In this document: positions 15,853 through 24,952 of the stretch, piece by piece
Layout of the letters: the number at the start of each line of letters is the position of its first letter
Numbering within the stretch: position 1 is the first letter of the stretch
Assembly (NCBI GenBank): GCA_947253655.1
Contig: CAMYAE010000008.1
Coordinates: forward strand, 16,390 to 80,389
Length of the DNA: 64,000 bases
Reading direction: 5' to 3'
From: an uncultured Bacteroidales bacterium
GTDB taxonomy: Bacteria; Bacteroidota; Bacteroidia; Bacteroidales; UBA932
Notes under the pieces: generated by a model
Database searches by the model: none
What the model saw: only the letters and a program-made list of their open reading frames with translations
What the model was told of the DNA's origin: nothing
Made by a program: the position numbers and the translations under genes

Positions 15853-16377
15853 ATGCAGAAGATAACTCCTATAATAGTACAGGGTATTGTAAATTCCGAC
15901 TCGAAGTGTTTTCGTAGTTTGTATGACGCATACTACGCGTACCTTTGCGGATTGGCGGTAAGCTATATCCAAGACCGTGAAAGGGCTCGGGAAATTGTTA
16001 ACGATGTCTTCGTCAGAGTGTGGGAACGACGTACACAACTGAAGTACCCACCGCTTCCATATCTGATTTCCGGAGTACGTAATGCCTGTTACAATTATCT
16101 AAGAGACAGTAAAAATGCAAGCCAGATGACCTTGGTCCTGATGGAAAACCTTCCTGATGAACTTCCTTATAATGAAGAAGAGGTGGATGATATTGTTCAT
16201 ATGATTTCGGATGTTTCATCAACGCTTCCGGCACGGTGCAGGGAGGTATTTACCCTACATTTCGGAGAAGGTCTTGATACTGACGAAATCGCAAATAAAC
16301 TTGGCATATCCAATTCTACAGTTCGTGTCCAGATTAAGATCGCTCTCGATAAAATTCGAGAAAAAATAAAAAAATAA
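15853..16377 (+). CDS. ECF-type RNA polymerase sigma-70 factor
   Basis: A 174-residue sigma factor of the Bacteroidetes ECF type. Region 2 is seen in LYDAYYAYLCGLAVSYI with the downstream REIVNDVFVRVWERR segment, and region 4 helix-turn-helix in LPARCREVFTLHFGEGLDTD and EIANKLGISNSTVRVQI. I chose the ATG at 15853 (MQKITPIIV...) because it follows the promoter; the upstream open frame has no family similarity. It is followed after 61 bp by a FecR-like anti-sigma factor and then by a SusC with an STN domain. This is the standard trans-envelope signalling arrangement, so this factor probably drives the susC operon when the glycan is bound. Confidence 0.92.
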   Translation: MQKITPIIVQGIVNSDSKCFRSLYDAYYAYLCGLAVSYIQDRERAREIVNDVFVRVWERRTQLKYPPLPYLISGVRNACYNYLRDSKNASQMTLVLMENLPDELPYNEEEVDDIVHMISDVSSTLPARCREVFTLHFGEGLDTDEIANKLGISNSTVRVQIKIALDKIREKIKK

Positions 16378-16438
16378 GGTCGGGCTTTAAACGCAAGCCG
16401 GAGTTTTCGTGTATATATAGGTAAAATGCACTTTTACT

Positions 16439-17419
16439 ATGACCGGTAGACACGAAAACCTGTTAACTGCATACTTTACGGGGCAGATTACAGATGATGA
16501 AAGATCTGAAATATTATCTCTCATAGATACAGACGATGAATTTGCAGTCCGCTTCCGTGAAATGGAGGAAGCATACGTCTCTGCATGTATTCCTGTTTTT
16601 GAAAAGACGAAAGACGAGAACTACAAGCTAATTGAAAGACGTATCCGCACACGTCGCAAGACTACATATTTCTGGAAACCTTTTGCAATTGCAGCAAGCA
16701 TGGCTGCTGTAATGCTCCTCGGTGCAACATTATATACAGGCCATAAGTTCCATGATGCCGAGCATTTTCTATATCAATCTGATATTATGACTGTTACGGC
16801 TAAAAGAGGCACAGGGACAGAGACAGTTCTTCCCGACGGCACTCGTGTCTGTCTCAATGCAGAATCCACCTTAAGCTTTAATCGACACTTTGGACGGGGT
16901 AATAGAGATGTAACTCTTACCGGTGAAGGCTATTTCGAGGTGGCATCCGATTCGAGCCGCCCTTTCCACGTCCATTCCGGTAATGCATGTGTAACTGTAA
17001 AGGGTACAACTTTTAATGTCAGGAACTATGCGGATGAGCCGGAGATAACAGTATCCTTGCTGGAAGGCTCTGTCGTGCTGAATACAGAATCAGATGAAGC
17101 CGTTCTGACACCGGGATATTGTGCTGTAGTATCGCGAGATACCGATGTTATACGCACGCAACTATCTGATCCGTATGCCACAGACTGGATTGAGGGTAAA
17201 ATTGTCTTCACTGATAAATCAATCCCGGAAATTCTCCGTTATATGGAACGGAATTATGGTGTCCGTTTCGTGTATGATGCTGATCTTTTCGGTGCAGAAC
17301 GCTTTACAGGTAATATTTCGTACCGTCTTTCTATAGATGAGATTCTCTCGTATATCGATGTCGATAATAAGTATGAGTGGAGGAAGAACGAGGACACTAT
17401 AGAGATATACAGAAAATAA
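16439..17419 (+). CDS. FecR-family anti-sigma factor / regulator
   Basis: A 326-residue inner-membrane protein. The N-terminal cytoplasmic part (1-80) is expected to bind the ECF factor, one transmembrane helix spans about 81-100 (PFAIAASMAAVMLLGATLYT), the periplasmic FecR domain covers about 115-215 (TVLPDGTRVCLNAESTLSF, GEGYFEVASDSSRPFHVHSG, VKGTTFNVRNY), and a DUF4974 domain is C-terminal (TDKSIPEILRYMERNYGVRF). It receives a signal from the STN domain of SusC and controls the sigma factor. Genes are in the order sigma, fecR, susC, with 31 bp to susC. Confidence 0.93.
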   Translation: MTGRHENLLTAYFTGQITDDERSEILSLIDTDDEFAVRFREMEEAYVSACIPVFEKTKDENYKLIERRIRTRRKTTYFWKPFAIAASMAAVMLLGATLYTGHKFHDAEHFLYQSDIMTVTAKRGTGTETVLPDGTRVCLNAESTLSFNRHFGRGNRDVTLTGEGYFEVASDSSRPFHVHSGNACVTVKGTTFNVRNYADEPEITVSLLEGSVVLNTESDEAVLTPGYCAVVSRDTDVIRTQLSDPYATDWIEGKIVFTDKSIPEILRYMERNYGVRFVYDADLFGAERFTGNISYRLSIDEILSYIDVDNKYEWRKNEDTIEIYRK

Positions 17420-17450
17420 TAGCACAATCAATAATTTAATTAATAATATT

Positions 17451-20400
17451 ATGCAAAAACCAACCAAAATCCTTGGGGCCGCTATATGCTGGCTCCTATT
17501 GTCTCTGGCTCCGGCTTGGGCACAGGATACCGGGAATGTCCGACTGTCAGTTACGCAAAATGGTACAGTCAAGGAAGTCCTGGATGTTTTGTGTGCAGAG
17601 ATAGATGGCAGTTTGTTAGTCAGGAATTCTGATGTTGATTTAACCAGAAAAGTCAGCATCAAGATGAATGATGTAACTGTTAATGAAGTTCTTACGACAC
17701 TCTTCGGCGGATCCGATGTCAAATGGACTATTTCAGGAAAACAAATCCAGATCTATCGTCCGCAAGCAAAGGAGCCTCAGCAGCCAAAACCCCTTTACCG
17801 TTCCGTTACCGGTACAGTCACAGATGTGAATGGTGAACCGGTGATAGGTGCTGTAGTACTTCTTGCAGACAACAATAAGGTGGCAACTACAACTGATGAT
17901 ATGGGACGTTGGACCCTTTCGGTCCCTCAGTCTTCTCAGACTTTGAATGTTGTCAGCTTTGGATACGTAGATGCACAGATTGTTCTTGACAAAGCATCTG
18001 ACTATCTCACCATTCTTAAGGAGAATATTTCTATTTTGGATGAGTCAATCGTCGTAGGTTATGGCGTGCAGAAGAAGTCTGTGCTTACTGCTGCAATCAG
18101 CTCGGTGAAAGCAGATCAGCTCTCGGCAGTTGCACCAACACGGGTTGACAATGTCCTTAGAGGTATGGTATCCGGCGTGACTATCACAGCATCGTCAGGC
18201 CAGCCGGGTGCTCCAACTCAGGTCCGTGTGCGTGGCATTGGTACAATCAACAACTCTAATCCTTTATATATTGTTGATGGAATGCCTGTAACCGGTGGTA
18301 TTGAGTATATCAACCCCTCTGATATCGAATCTATTGAAATCTTAAAGGATGCCGCATCAGCAGCAATCTACGGCTCCCGTGGTGCCAATGGTGTAATCCT
18401 TGTAACAACCAAGACCGGTAGCGAAGGAAAGACAACAGTTACATATAACGGTTCTTACGGAATATCAAATCCATGGAAAAAGCTTGATGTGCTTGATGCC
18501 AAGACCTATGCTCTTGCAATCAACGAGATGAACATGAACATAGGCAAGAAGCCGGTTTATGACGATCCCCAGTCTTTCGGTAAGGGCACAGACTGGCAGG
18601 ATGAAGTGTTTAACAAGAACGCTCCAATGACTGATCATCAGATAAGTATCTCAGGAGGAAACTCTAAGTCAAATTACTTCATTTCAGGAAGTTACTTGTA
18701 TCAGGAAGGTATCGTTGGCGGTAATTACAATCACTCCAATTATGGACGTTATACCCTGCGTGCAAATAACAACTATACTCTTTTTGACCGTTCGGAAACT
18801 GCCGATTTCTTCAAAAAGTTTAAACTGGGAACAAACATTACCTATTCTCACGATGACTCCAAGTCAATCAATGCAAACAGCGAGCGAGGCTCGGTGCTTG
18901 GCAGTGCAATCACTATTCCAGGTATATTCCCTGTTTATGAGGCAAATCCGGATGCACTTCTGGCTGAACATCCTACTGCTATAAAGGACTCAGAAGGCCG
19001 TCCTTTCTCTATAGTTGGAGATCAATATGCTGCTATGTCCAATCCGCTTGCACTGCTTCACCAGCCTGTCGACGATTATACAACTGATAAGATCGTAGCA
19101 AGTGGATATGCCGAGTTCGAAATAATCAAGGGTCTTGTGCTCAAAAGTTCAGTTGGCGCCGATATGTATTTTACAAAGGATGACGGTTATGAGGTTCCAT
19201 ACTATATGAACTCTGCCCGTCAGAGCACGTCTTCTAAAGTATGGTCTACAATCACCCGCGACTTTTCCTGGCAGATTGAGAATACACTTTCATATAAGTT
19301 TACTGTAGGCGACGGCCATAATTTCAATGCTCTTGTCGGTCAGAGTGCCTACTCTCATTGGGGAGATTATGTAAGCGGTACATCATATAAGATTCGTAAC
19401 ATCTCACAGCCTTGGCTGGATGCTACCGATCAGGATGCGAATATGCGCAGTGCCTCCGGTGCTCCAAGTCCATATAGCCGTCTGGCTTCATATTTCGGTC
19501 GTTTGAGCTACAACTATGATGAACGCTATATGGTTGAGTTCACAATCCGCCGAGACGGATCATCGAACTTCTCCCCTGAAAACAAATGGGCTAATTTCCC
19601 GTCTGTCTCAGCAGGCTGGAACCTTACTAACGAGAAGTTCATGCAAGGACGCCCATCTTGGTTTACAAAGGCGAAAGTGCGTGCAAGCTGGGGTATGAAT
19701 GGTAATCAGAACATCGGTTCTTTTGCTTATACTTCAATGATGCAGGGTACTGCAGGTTATATGCTTGGAACAGGAAGCACTACAACTCTTGCACCGGGGC
19801 TTGTACCTCAAACTTATTCAAATGCTGCTCTCAAGTGGGAGGAATCTGTTCAGACTGACCTTGGTCTCGATCTCGGTTTCCTGGACAATGCTCTCACTCT
19901 TTCGTTGGACTACTATAATAAGTGCACCAACGGTATGCTTATGACAATGTCGCTTCCGTCCTATGTGGGTAACAATCTGCCATGGGGTAACGTTGGAAAT
20001 ATGAAGAACTCCGGTTTTGAGTTCGACCTGACATGGAAGCACAATGTGTCGGACTTCAATTACTCAATTGGCCTGAATGGTTCTTATAATAAGAATGTGC
20101 TCGTGAAACTGGGTAATGAAACCGGTTATGAAAATTACGATACTGTGCTTGGGACCCTCGGTACTATTTCAAGAGGTGAGAACGGTCTTCCATTCCCATT
20201 TTTCTATGGCTGGAAGACAGCCGGAATCTTCCAGAGCGACAGGGAGGCAGATGCTTATAGAAATGATGAAGGCGAGCGCCTTCTGCCTGACGCATTGGCA
20301 GGTGATGTGAAGTTCGTTGATAACAATGGAGATGGTGTCATCGATGATGCTGACCGTACTATGATTGGTAGGGGCATGCCGGATTGGACTTTCGGTTTAA

Positions 20401-20873
20401 ACCTTAGTGCATCTTGGAAGGGATTCGATTTTTCCGCTCTCTTCTCTGCAACAGTAGGGAACGATATTTATGATGCTACCCGCCGTACAGATTATCCGCT
20501 TGTCAATATGCAGACATCCTTGTATAAGGGGCGTTGGCATGGGGCAGGTACATCCAAGCGTCTGCCTCGTATAACTGCTGATGCAGATGGTGGCAAGAAT
20601 TTGAACTGGCGCTCATCTGACTTGATGGTGTACGACGGATCATTCCTTCGTTGCCGTTCGCTGATACTTGGTTATACTGTACCTCAGCGTCTGACTCGCA
20701 AAGCCCTTATCAATAAGTTACGTGTATATCTTAGTGCAGAAAACCTGTTCACATTGACCTCATACCATGGATTTGACCCTGAGATTTCTTCTGGTGGAAC
20801 ATCCATTGGTATTGATAGGGGTGTTTATCCACAGGCACGCACTTTCTCCGCAGGTCTTAATTTAACCTTCTGA
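17451..20873 (+). CDS. susC: SusC/RagA-family TonB-dependent outer-membrane transporter with STN domain
   Basis: A 1140-residue outer-membrane importer of oligosaccharides. It has a signal peptide (1-24, ...SLAPAWA|Q), an STN signalling domain (about 28-105), a carboxypeptidase-regulatory-like domain (about 117-195, VTGTVTDVNGEPVIGAVVLL), then a TonB plug starting near DESIVVGYGVQKKSVLT and including LYIVDGMPV and AAIYGSRGANGVILVTTK, and a 22-strand barrel ending in FSAGLNLTF with a terminal Phe. The STN domain marks it as a transducer for the ECF/FecR pair just upstream. Arg codons are mostly CGT/CGC, unlike the AGG-rich housekeeping genes of the window. The stop overlaps the susD start. Confidence 0.95.
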   Translation: MQKPTKILGAAICWLLLSLAPAWAQDTGNVRLSVTQNGTVKEVLDVLCAEIDGSLLVRNSDVDLTRKVSIKMNDVTVNEVLTTLFGGSDVKWTISGKQIQIYRPQAKEPQQPKPLYRSVTGTVTDVNGEPVIGAVVLLADNNKVATTTDDMGRWTLSVPQSSQTLNVVSFGYVDAQIVLDKASDYLTILKENISILDESIVVGYGVQKKSVLTAAISSVKADQLSAVAPTRVDNVLRGMVSGVTITASSGQPGAPTQVRVRGIGTINNSNPLYIVDGMPVTGGIEYINPSDIESIEILKDAASAAIYGSRGANGVILVTTKTGSEGKTTVTYNGSYGISNPWKKLDVLDAKTYALAINEMNMNIGKKPVYDDPQSFGKGTDWQDEVFNKNAPMTDHQISISGGNSKSNYFISGSYLYQEGIVGGNYNHSNYGRYTLRANNNYTLFDRSETADFFKKFKLGTNITYSHDDSKSINANSERGSVLGSAITIPGIFPVYEANPDALLAEHPTAIKDSEGRPFSIVGDQYAAMSNPLALLHQPVDDYTTDKIVASGYAEFEIIKGLVLKSSVGADMYFTKDDGYEVPYYMNSARQSTSSKVWSTITRDFSWQIENTLSYKFTVGDGHNFNALVGQSAYSHWGDYVSGTSYKIRNISQPWLDATDQDANMRSASGAPSPYSRLASYFGRLSYNYDERYMVEFTIRRDGSSNFSPENKWANFPSVSAGWNLTNEKFMQGRPSWFTKAKVRASWGMNGNQNIGSFAYTSMMQGTAGYMLGTGSTTTLAPGLVPQTYSNAALKWEESVQTDLGLDLGFLDNALTLSLDYYNKCTNGMLMTMSLPSYVGNNLPWGNVGNMKNSGFEFDLTWKHNVSDFNYSIGLNGSYNKNVLVKLGNETGYENYDTVLGTLGTISRGENGLPFPFFYGWKTAGIFQSDREADAYRNDEGERLLPDALAGDVKFVDNNGDGVIDDADRTMIGRGMPDWTFGLNLSASWKGFDFSALFSATVGNDIYDATRRTDYPLVNMQTSLYKGRWHGAGTSKRLPRITADADGGKNLNWRSSDLMVYDGSFLRCRSLILGYTVPQRLTRKALINKLRVYLSAENLFTLTSYHGFDPEISSGGTSIGIDRGVYPQARTFSAGLNLTF

Positions 20874-22408
20874 TGATTATGAAAAATATATATTATCCTC
20901 TTTTTGCAGCCGTGCTTATGCTTTCGGCGTGTACTACGGAATTTCTGGAGGTTGAGCCTACTACAACAGTTCCGGAAGAAACCAGTTATGCAACTGAATA
21001 TGATATAAATAAAGCTTTGATGGCAGCCTACGCCCCACTTATCGGCTTTGACTACTGTGATGCAGAATTTCATCCATATCAGTTTATGTCAGATATAATG
21101 GCTGATGACTACAATGCTGTAGGCGGTGGTGGCCCCAGTGATATTGTCCATTTACAGTTGATGGCTGTATATAATCTCAACTCGCAGCAGAGCCCTGTGG
21201 GCTTTTGGACTAACCTTTATAGAGGTATTTATCGTAGTAATATTGTTGTCAATCGTACAGCCGCTATTGAAGGCATGTCCGATGCCAATAAGACCCGTGT
21301 CATCAATGAAGCTCGTTTCTTGAGGGCCTTCTATTACCACATCTTATGGAAATTCTGGGGCTCAGTACCGTATTATACTGTTAATCCTAACGGAGCAGAT
21401 GTTGCTTACATTGTTCCGCAGTTGACTGAAGATGAGGTTTATAACAAAATCATGGAGGATCTTGACGCTGCTACTGCCCCGGATGCTCTCCCTAAGACTG
21501 TATTGACAACAGAGGTCGGAAGAGCTAATCGCTATGCTGCTTATATGCTTCGTGCCGAAGTGGTTATGCTGAAAGGTGATGAAAGCCGTTATGCAAGTGT
21601 CCTCAGTCAGCTAAAGGAGATTATCACATCCGGCATATATAGCCTGACTCCGAAGTTTGCTGATATTTGGGAAACAGAAGGAGAGTGGAACTGTGAATCG
21701 ATATTTGAGATTAACTACTCTGATGATCCGGCAAACCGTTCATGGGATGACCCGTTAGCACCGGGCGGTACAATTTATCCTGTATTCTTAGGCCCTGACT
21801 CTTATAAAGGAACTCGTTTTCATGATGAAGGTTATGGCTTTGGCCCTGTAAGTGCTGCACTTAAGACTATTTATGAGGAAGGAGACCAGCGACGTGACGC
21901 GACAATTATGGACTTCAATACTGATAAGCGGCCCGGTGAAAAATTCAATGAGCGTTATGGCAATACCGGAATGTTCAATAAGAAGTACATGGCCCGTGCA
22001 GGTGGCAGTGCAAATAATGTCGCAGGTAATTACGACATTGGGCACCGCAATAATCTGCGCATCTACCGTTATTCGGATGCACTGCTCAGAGCTTCTGAAC
22101 TACTTGTCCGAACTGGTGGTTCACAGGCTGACGCTGATGCATACTTGAACGAAGTACGGGCCCGTGCTTTCAGTGTTGCTCCGGAACAGATTGGCTCGCA
22201 TAAAAAGTCTGCGACTCTCGACAACCTTCTGAATGAGCGTCGCAAAGAGTTTGCTCTGGAAGGACATCGCTTCTTCGACCTCGTGCGCTTTGGAAAGGCA
22301 GATGCAGTGCTTGGAGCAAAGGGCTACACTGCCTCAAAGAGATATATTCCTATCCCTCAGTCTGAAATTGACAAGGCGGAAGGAACTCTTAAACAGAATA
22401 AATATTAA
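20873..22408 (+). CDS. susD: SusD/RagB-family outer-membrane glycan-binding lipoprotein
   Basis: A 511-residue surface lipoprotein that caps SusC and binds glycan. The lipobox LSAC puts the lipidated Cys at residue 20. SusD hallmarks include ARFLRAFYYHILWKFWGSVP, the segment NNLRIYRYSDALLRASEL, NERRKEFALEGHRFFDLVRF, and the C-terminal YIPIPQSEIDKAEG. The first ATG overlaps the susC stop by one base; a second in-frame ATG at 20879 is also possible. A perfect hairpin follows its stop (22411-22441). Confidence 0.95.
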   Translation: MIMKNIYYPLFAAVLMLSACTTEFLEVEPTTTVPEETSYATEYDINKALMAAYAPLIGFDYCDAEFHPYQFMSDIMADDYNAVGGGGPSDIVHLQLMAVYNLNSQQSPVGFWTNLYRGIYRSNIVVNRTAAIEGMSDANKTRVINEARFLRAFYYHILWKFWGSVPYYTVNPNGADVAYIVPQLTEDEVYNKIMEDLDAATAPDALPKTVLTTEVGRANRYAAYMLRAEVVMLKGDESRYASVLSQLKEIITSGIYSLTPKFADIWETEGEWNCESIFEINYSDDPANRSWDDPLAPGGTIYPVFLGPDSYKGTRFHDEGYGFGPVSAALKTIYEEGDQRRDATIMDFNTDKRPGEKFNERYGNTGMFNKKYMARAGGSANNVAGNYDIGHRNNLRIYRYSDALLRASELLVRTGGSQADADAYLNEVRARAFSVAPEQIGSHKKSATLDNLLNERRKEFALEGHRFFDLVRFGKADAVLGAKGYTASKRYIPIPQSEIDKAEGTLKQNKY

Positions 22409-22410
22409 CA

Positions 22411-22441
22411 CAATACTTCGGTAAATTTTACCGAAGTATTG
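22411..22441 (+). promoter_or_regulatory. Intercistronic hairpin after susD
   Basis: CAATACTTCGGTA (22411-22423) pairs perfectly with TACCGAAGTATTG (22429-22441) around a 5-nt loop. No T tract follows, so it looks more like an mRNA-stabilising or attenuating hairpin that lowers downstream expression relative to susCD than a full terminator. Confidence 0.6.
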
Positions 22442-22465
22442 ATTAAAGTTTACCAAAAACAGTAA

Positions 22466-23791
22466 ATGATGAAACAATTTTTAAATCTTATGATTATGGC
22501 CGCTATTGGAGCGTTCCTAATCGTTTCTTGTCAAGAAAAATCAAACCCGGGGCCGGTAGGAAAGCCGGTTGTGACCGAGACAATGTATTCTGTAACTGTA
22601 AATGCAGAAACAGGTGAAGTTACATTCAAGTTCTTAGAGCCTGATCTTAATCCGTATTGGACAATTACTGATCCAAACAGGTCATCTGAGTCTTTCTACA
22701 ATCGTGAAAAAACTGTTAAGTATGAGATTGCCGGTATTTATACAGTTAAGCTGACTGCTTTCGGAGAGGGTGGAGAAAGTGATCCTGTGCAGTTCTATTT
22801 CAATCCTTCCGGTGTGGAGGTGGATGCAACACTCTCCCTTACCGAGAACATCCTTATTTCGCAGGCATGGAAGCCATATACTATCGTTTATTATGGTGGT
22901 TCTAAAGAGGATGATTCATATTGGGAGTGGGACAGCAAGTCAGTTCCGGCTTCAGCTGCAGACGACCGTTTGACGTTCAAGAAGGACGGCAAGTTCGAGC
23001 TTAATCTTGGTAAAAATACTGCAATATACCATGATATGAATAAAGATTTTCCGGGCGTTACTCTTACCGGTGCAGAAAAGTGGGCTTACGCTGTTGAGAA
23101 TGGCGTTGAGTACATCCATTTCTCTGATGGAGGATTCCCAGGTATGTTGGCAGACGATAAGGGTGTCAATGGCAAGTATGAGCTTCGCAATGTGACAGCT
23201 AACAGATTTGAGCTTCATTATTTTCAGGCAGAACAGGATCAGTCATTGAACTTTGTATTTGTCTCTGAGAATTTCGTTGAAGAGCCGGAAGAGAGCGGTA
23301 TTACAAAGGAAACCGCCGAAGCGGCTTTGTCAGGTAAGAAGTTCCATGTATCTGCATACGGATGGTGTGCCTACGGAGAAGGGGCTTGGGAAGCGTTCAA
23401 TGAACCGGTTCCTGAGACCACATTGGAAGACTATATAACTTTCAATGCAGACGGAACTCTTGTAATTGACCTTGGTGAAGATCATGCAATCTATCATGAT
23501 GGCGGATGGCGTAACAAGGAGAGCGGATGGCCTGAGGATGAGCTTTGGACCGTTACCGGAAAAGAGACCTGGGCAGTGCAGGCAGATACTGAAGGCGTGT
23601 ATGTTAAGTTTGACAATGGTGGATTCCCGCTCATGTGTGCAAGCAGCAATGTAGAGGGCCCGGAGTATAACCTCGGCATAGATGGCAAGTGGACTGTTGC
23701 GGACATTGCAGAGGATGGTACGGTAAGGGTTGAGATATACGAGAACTATAACGAGCAGTGGTTTACTGTATTCCTTACTCCGGCAGAATAA
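22466..23791 (+). CDS. Surface glycan-binding-type lipoprotein with PKD-like domain and duplicated C-terminal module
   Basis: A 441-residue lipoprotein (lipobox IVSC, Cys22). An Ig/PKD-like domain occupies about residues 35-115 (YEIAGIYTVKLTAFGEGGES). Two related modules follow (about 122-270 and 290-441). Both have an F-x-x-D/N-G-x-hydrophobic strand followed by LG-(K/E)-(N/D)-x-AIYHD, then W-T/EKWA, VEY(V)-x-F-(S/D)-(D/N)-GGFP, and a final F-VF(V/L). Its place, directly after susD, is that of SusE/SusF-like surface glycan-binding proteins, so a glycan-binding role is inferred. No catalytic motif was seen. Confidence 0.72.
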   Translation: MMKQFLNLMIMAAIGAFLIVSCQEKSNPGPVGKPVVTETMYSVTVNAETGEVTFKFLEPDLNPYWTITDPNRSSESFYNREKTVKYEIAGIYTVKLTAFGEGGESDPVQFYFNPSGVEVDATLSLTENILISQAWKPYTIVYYGGSKEDDSYWEWDSKSVPASAADDRLTFKKDGKFELNLGKNTAIYHDMNKDFPGVTLTGAEKWAYAVENGVEYIHFSDGGFPGMLADDKGVNGKYELRNVTANRFELHYFQAEQDQSLNFVFVSENFVEEPEESGITKETAEAALSGKKFHVSAYGWCAYGEGAWEAFNEPVPETTLEDYITFNADGTLVIDLGEDHAIYHDGGWRNKESGWPEDELWTVTGKETWAVQADTEGVYVKFDNGGFPLMCASSNVEGPEYNLGIDGKWTVADIAEDGTVRVEIYENYNEQWFTVFLTPAE

Positions 23792-23813
23792 TCGTTATTA
23801 AATAAAATCAAAG

Positions 23814-24827
23814 ATGAAGAAAATGTTTTTCGCGACATTGGCAATAATAGCTCTTATAGCATGTTCCGGCGAGGATCCGGTATATTGGTTTGATGCGGGC
23901 TCCTCCAAAGGGACAACAGATAGCGGCGTGCCGTATTATCCGGAAAAGCCGTCTGACAAGGACAAACCGGATGATGACCAAGGTAATCCCAATGAAGGGA
24001 ATCAGGGAGAACTGACAGGAGGTTACGTGCCAGAAGGCTATACCCTGGTGTGGAATGATGAATTTGATTCACAGTCAAAGCTTTCTTCCAATTGGAATTT
24101 TGAGGCAGGTGGAACAGGTTGGGGTAACAATGAGTTGCAGTACTACTGTGCTAACGGAGTATATGCTCCAACCGGACAGAAAACTGCTTCAGTAAGCGAT
24201 GGCACCTTGAAAATAACAGCATACAAGATTACAAAGTCCTCATCATCAAATAATAAAGAGTATATCTCTACTCGAATGAACACGAAAGAGAGTTGGGAGC
24301 TCGGTTACATTGAGATGAGAGCCAAATTGCCTACTGTCAAAGGCTGTTGGCCTGCTTTCTGGATGCTTCCTTCCGATGGCCCGTATGATGTTATGGATCC
24401 GAGCGGACGTGGTGGAGAGATAGACATCTTGGAGTATGTGCCGAATGACAATCCTAAAATGCTGTATTTTTCAGCACATAGCCACAACGCTACTCCGGCA
24501 GCAGGAAGAAATACCGGATATATCGATCCTGAAACGGGTAAGAAATATTCTTATTGCCAGTCAACTTCGATATCAACTCCGGAAGCATGGCACTGCTACG
24601 GAATGGAATGGACTCGCGATTACATACGAGGCTATTTAGATGGCAAGGAATATTTCTATGCTCCAAATCCCAATCCGAATGAGGTCAACCCACATTCCTG
24701 GCCTTTCGATCAGGGTTTCTATCTGAAGCTCAATCTTGCAATAGGCGGAAGTTGGGGCGGTACTCCGGCAGAAGATTTCACATCGGCAACCTACGAAATT
24801 GATTGGGTAAGAGTTTATCAGAAATAA
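23814..24827 (+). CDS. Glycoside hydrolase family 16 surface lipoprotein (endo-beta-glucanase/galactosidase type)
   Basis: A 337-residue lipoprotein: lipobox LIAC (Cys17), a Pro/Asp/Asn-rich linker to about residue 70, then a GH16 catalytic domain. The active-site motif GEIDILEY gives nucleophile E202, D204 and acid/base E207, with the extra residue (E-x-D-x-x-E) of the laminarinase-like beta-bulge subgroup. Other conserved segments are YTLVWNDEF, WNNELQYY-like GWGNNELQYY, PAFWMLP and WHCYGMEW. GH16 enzymes of this type cut internal beta-1,3-glucan linkages; some gut Bacteroidales and Akkermansia members cut poly-LacNAc in mucin O-glycans. The two cannot be separated by reading. It is the first enzyme of the PUL and probably makes the surface cut. 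Confidence 0.93.
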   Translation: MKKMFFATLAIIALIACSGEDPVYWFDAGSSKGTTDSGVPYYPEKPSDKDKPDDDQGNPNEGNQGELTGGYVPEGYTLVWNDEFDSQSKLSSNWNFEAGGTGWGNNELQYYCANGVYAPTGQKTASVSDGTLKITAYKITKSSSSNNKEYISTRMNTKESWELGYIEMRAKLPTVKGCWPAFWMLPSDGPYDVMDPSGRGGEIDILEYVPNDNPKMLYFSAHSHNATPAAGRNTGYIDPETGKKYSYCQSTSISTPEAWHCYGMEWTRDYIRGYLDGKEYFYAPNPNPNEVNPHSWPFDQGFYLKLNLAIGGSWGGTPAEDFTSATYEIDWVRVYQK

Positions 24828-24866
24828 CTAAGACCTGACTACTCCGGCAAGTGGCTGTAGTACATG

Positions 24867-24920
24867 ATGAAAGCATCGAAGCCACATAAGAATGCTTCGA
24901 TGCTTTCATTGTTTTATTGT
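24867..24920 (+). terminator. Terminator between the GH16 and GH20 genes
   Basis: A 16-bp perfect stem, ATGAAAGCATCGAAGC (24867-24882) with its complement at 24894-24909 across an 11-nt loop, followed by TGTTTTATT. It would end or attenuate the susCD-GH16 transcript ahead of the GH20-GH2 pair. Confidence 0.75.
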
Positions 24921-24952
24921 ATTAACTTTTGACTACTTATTATTTACTTAAT

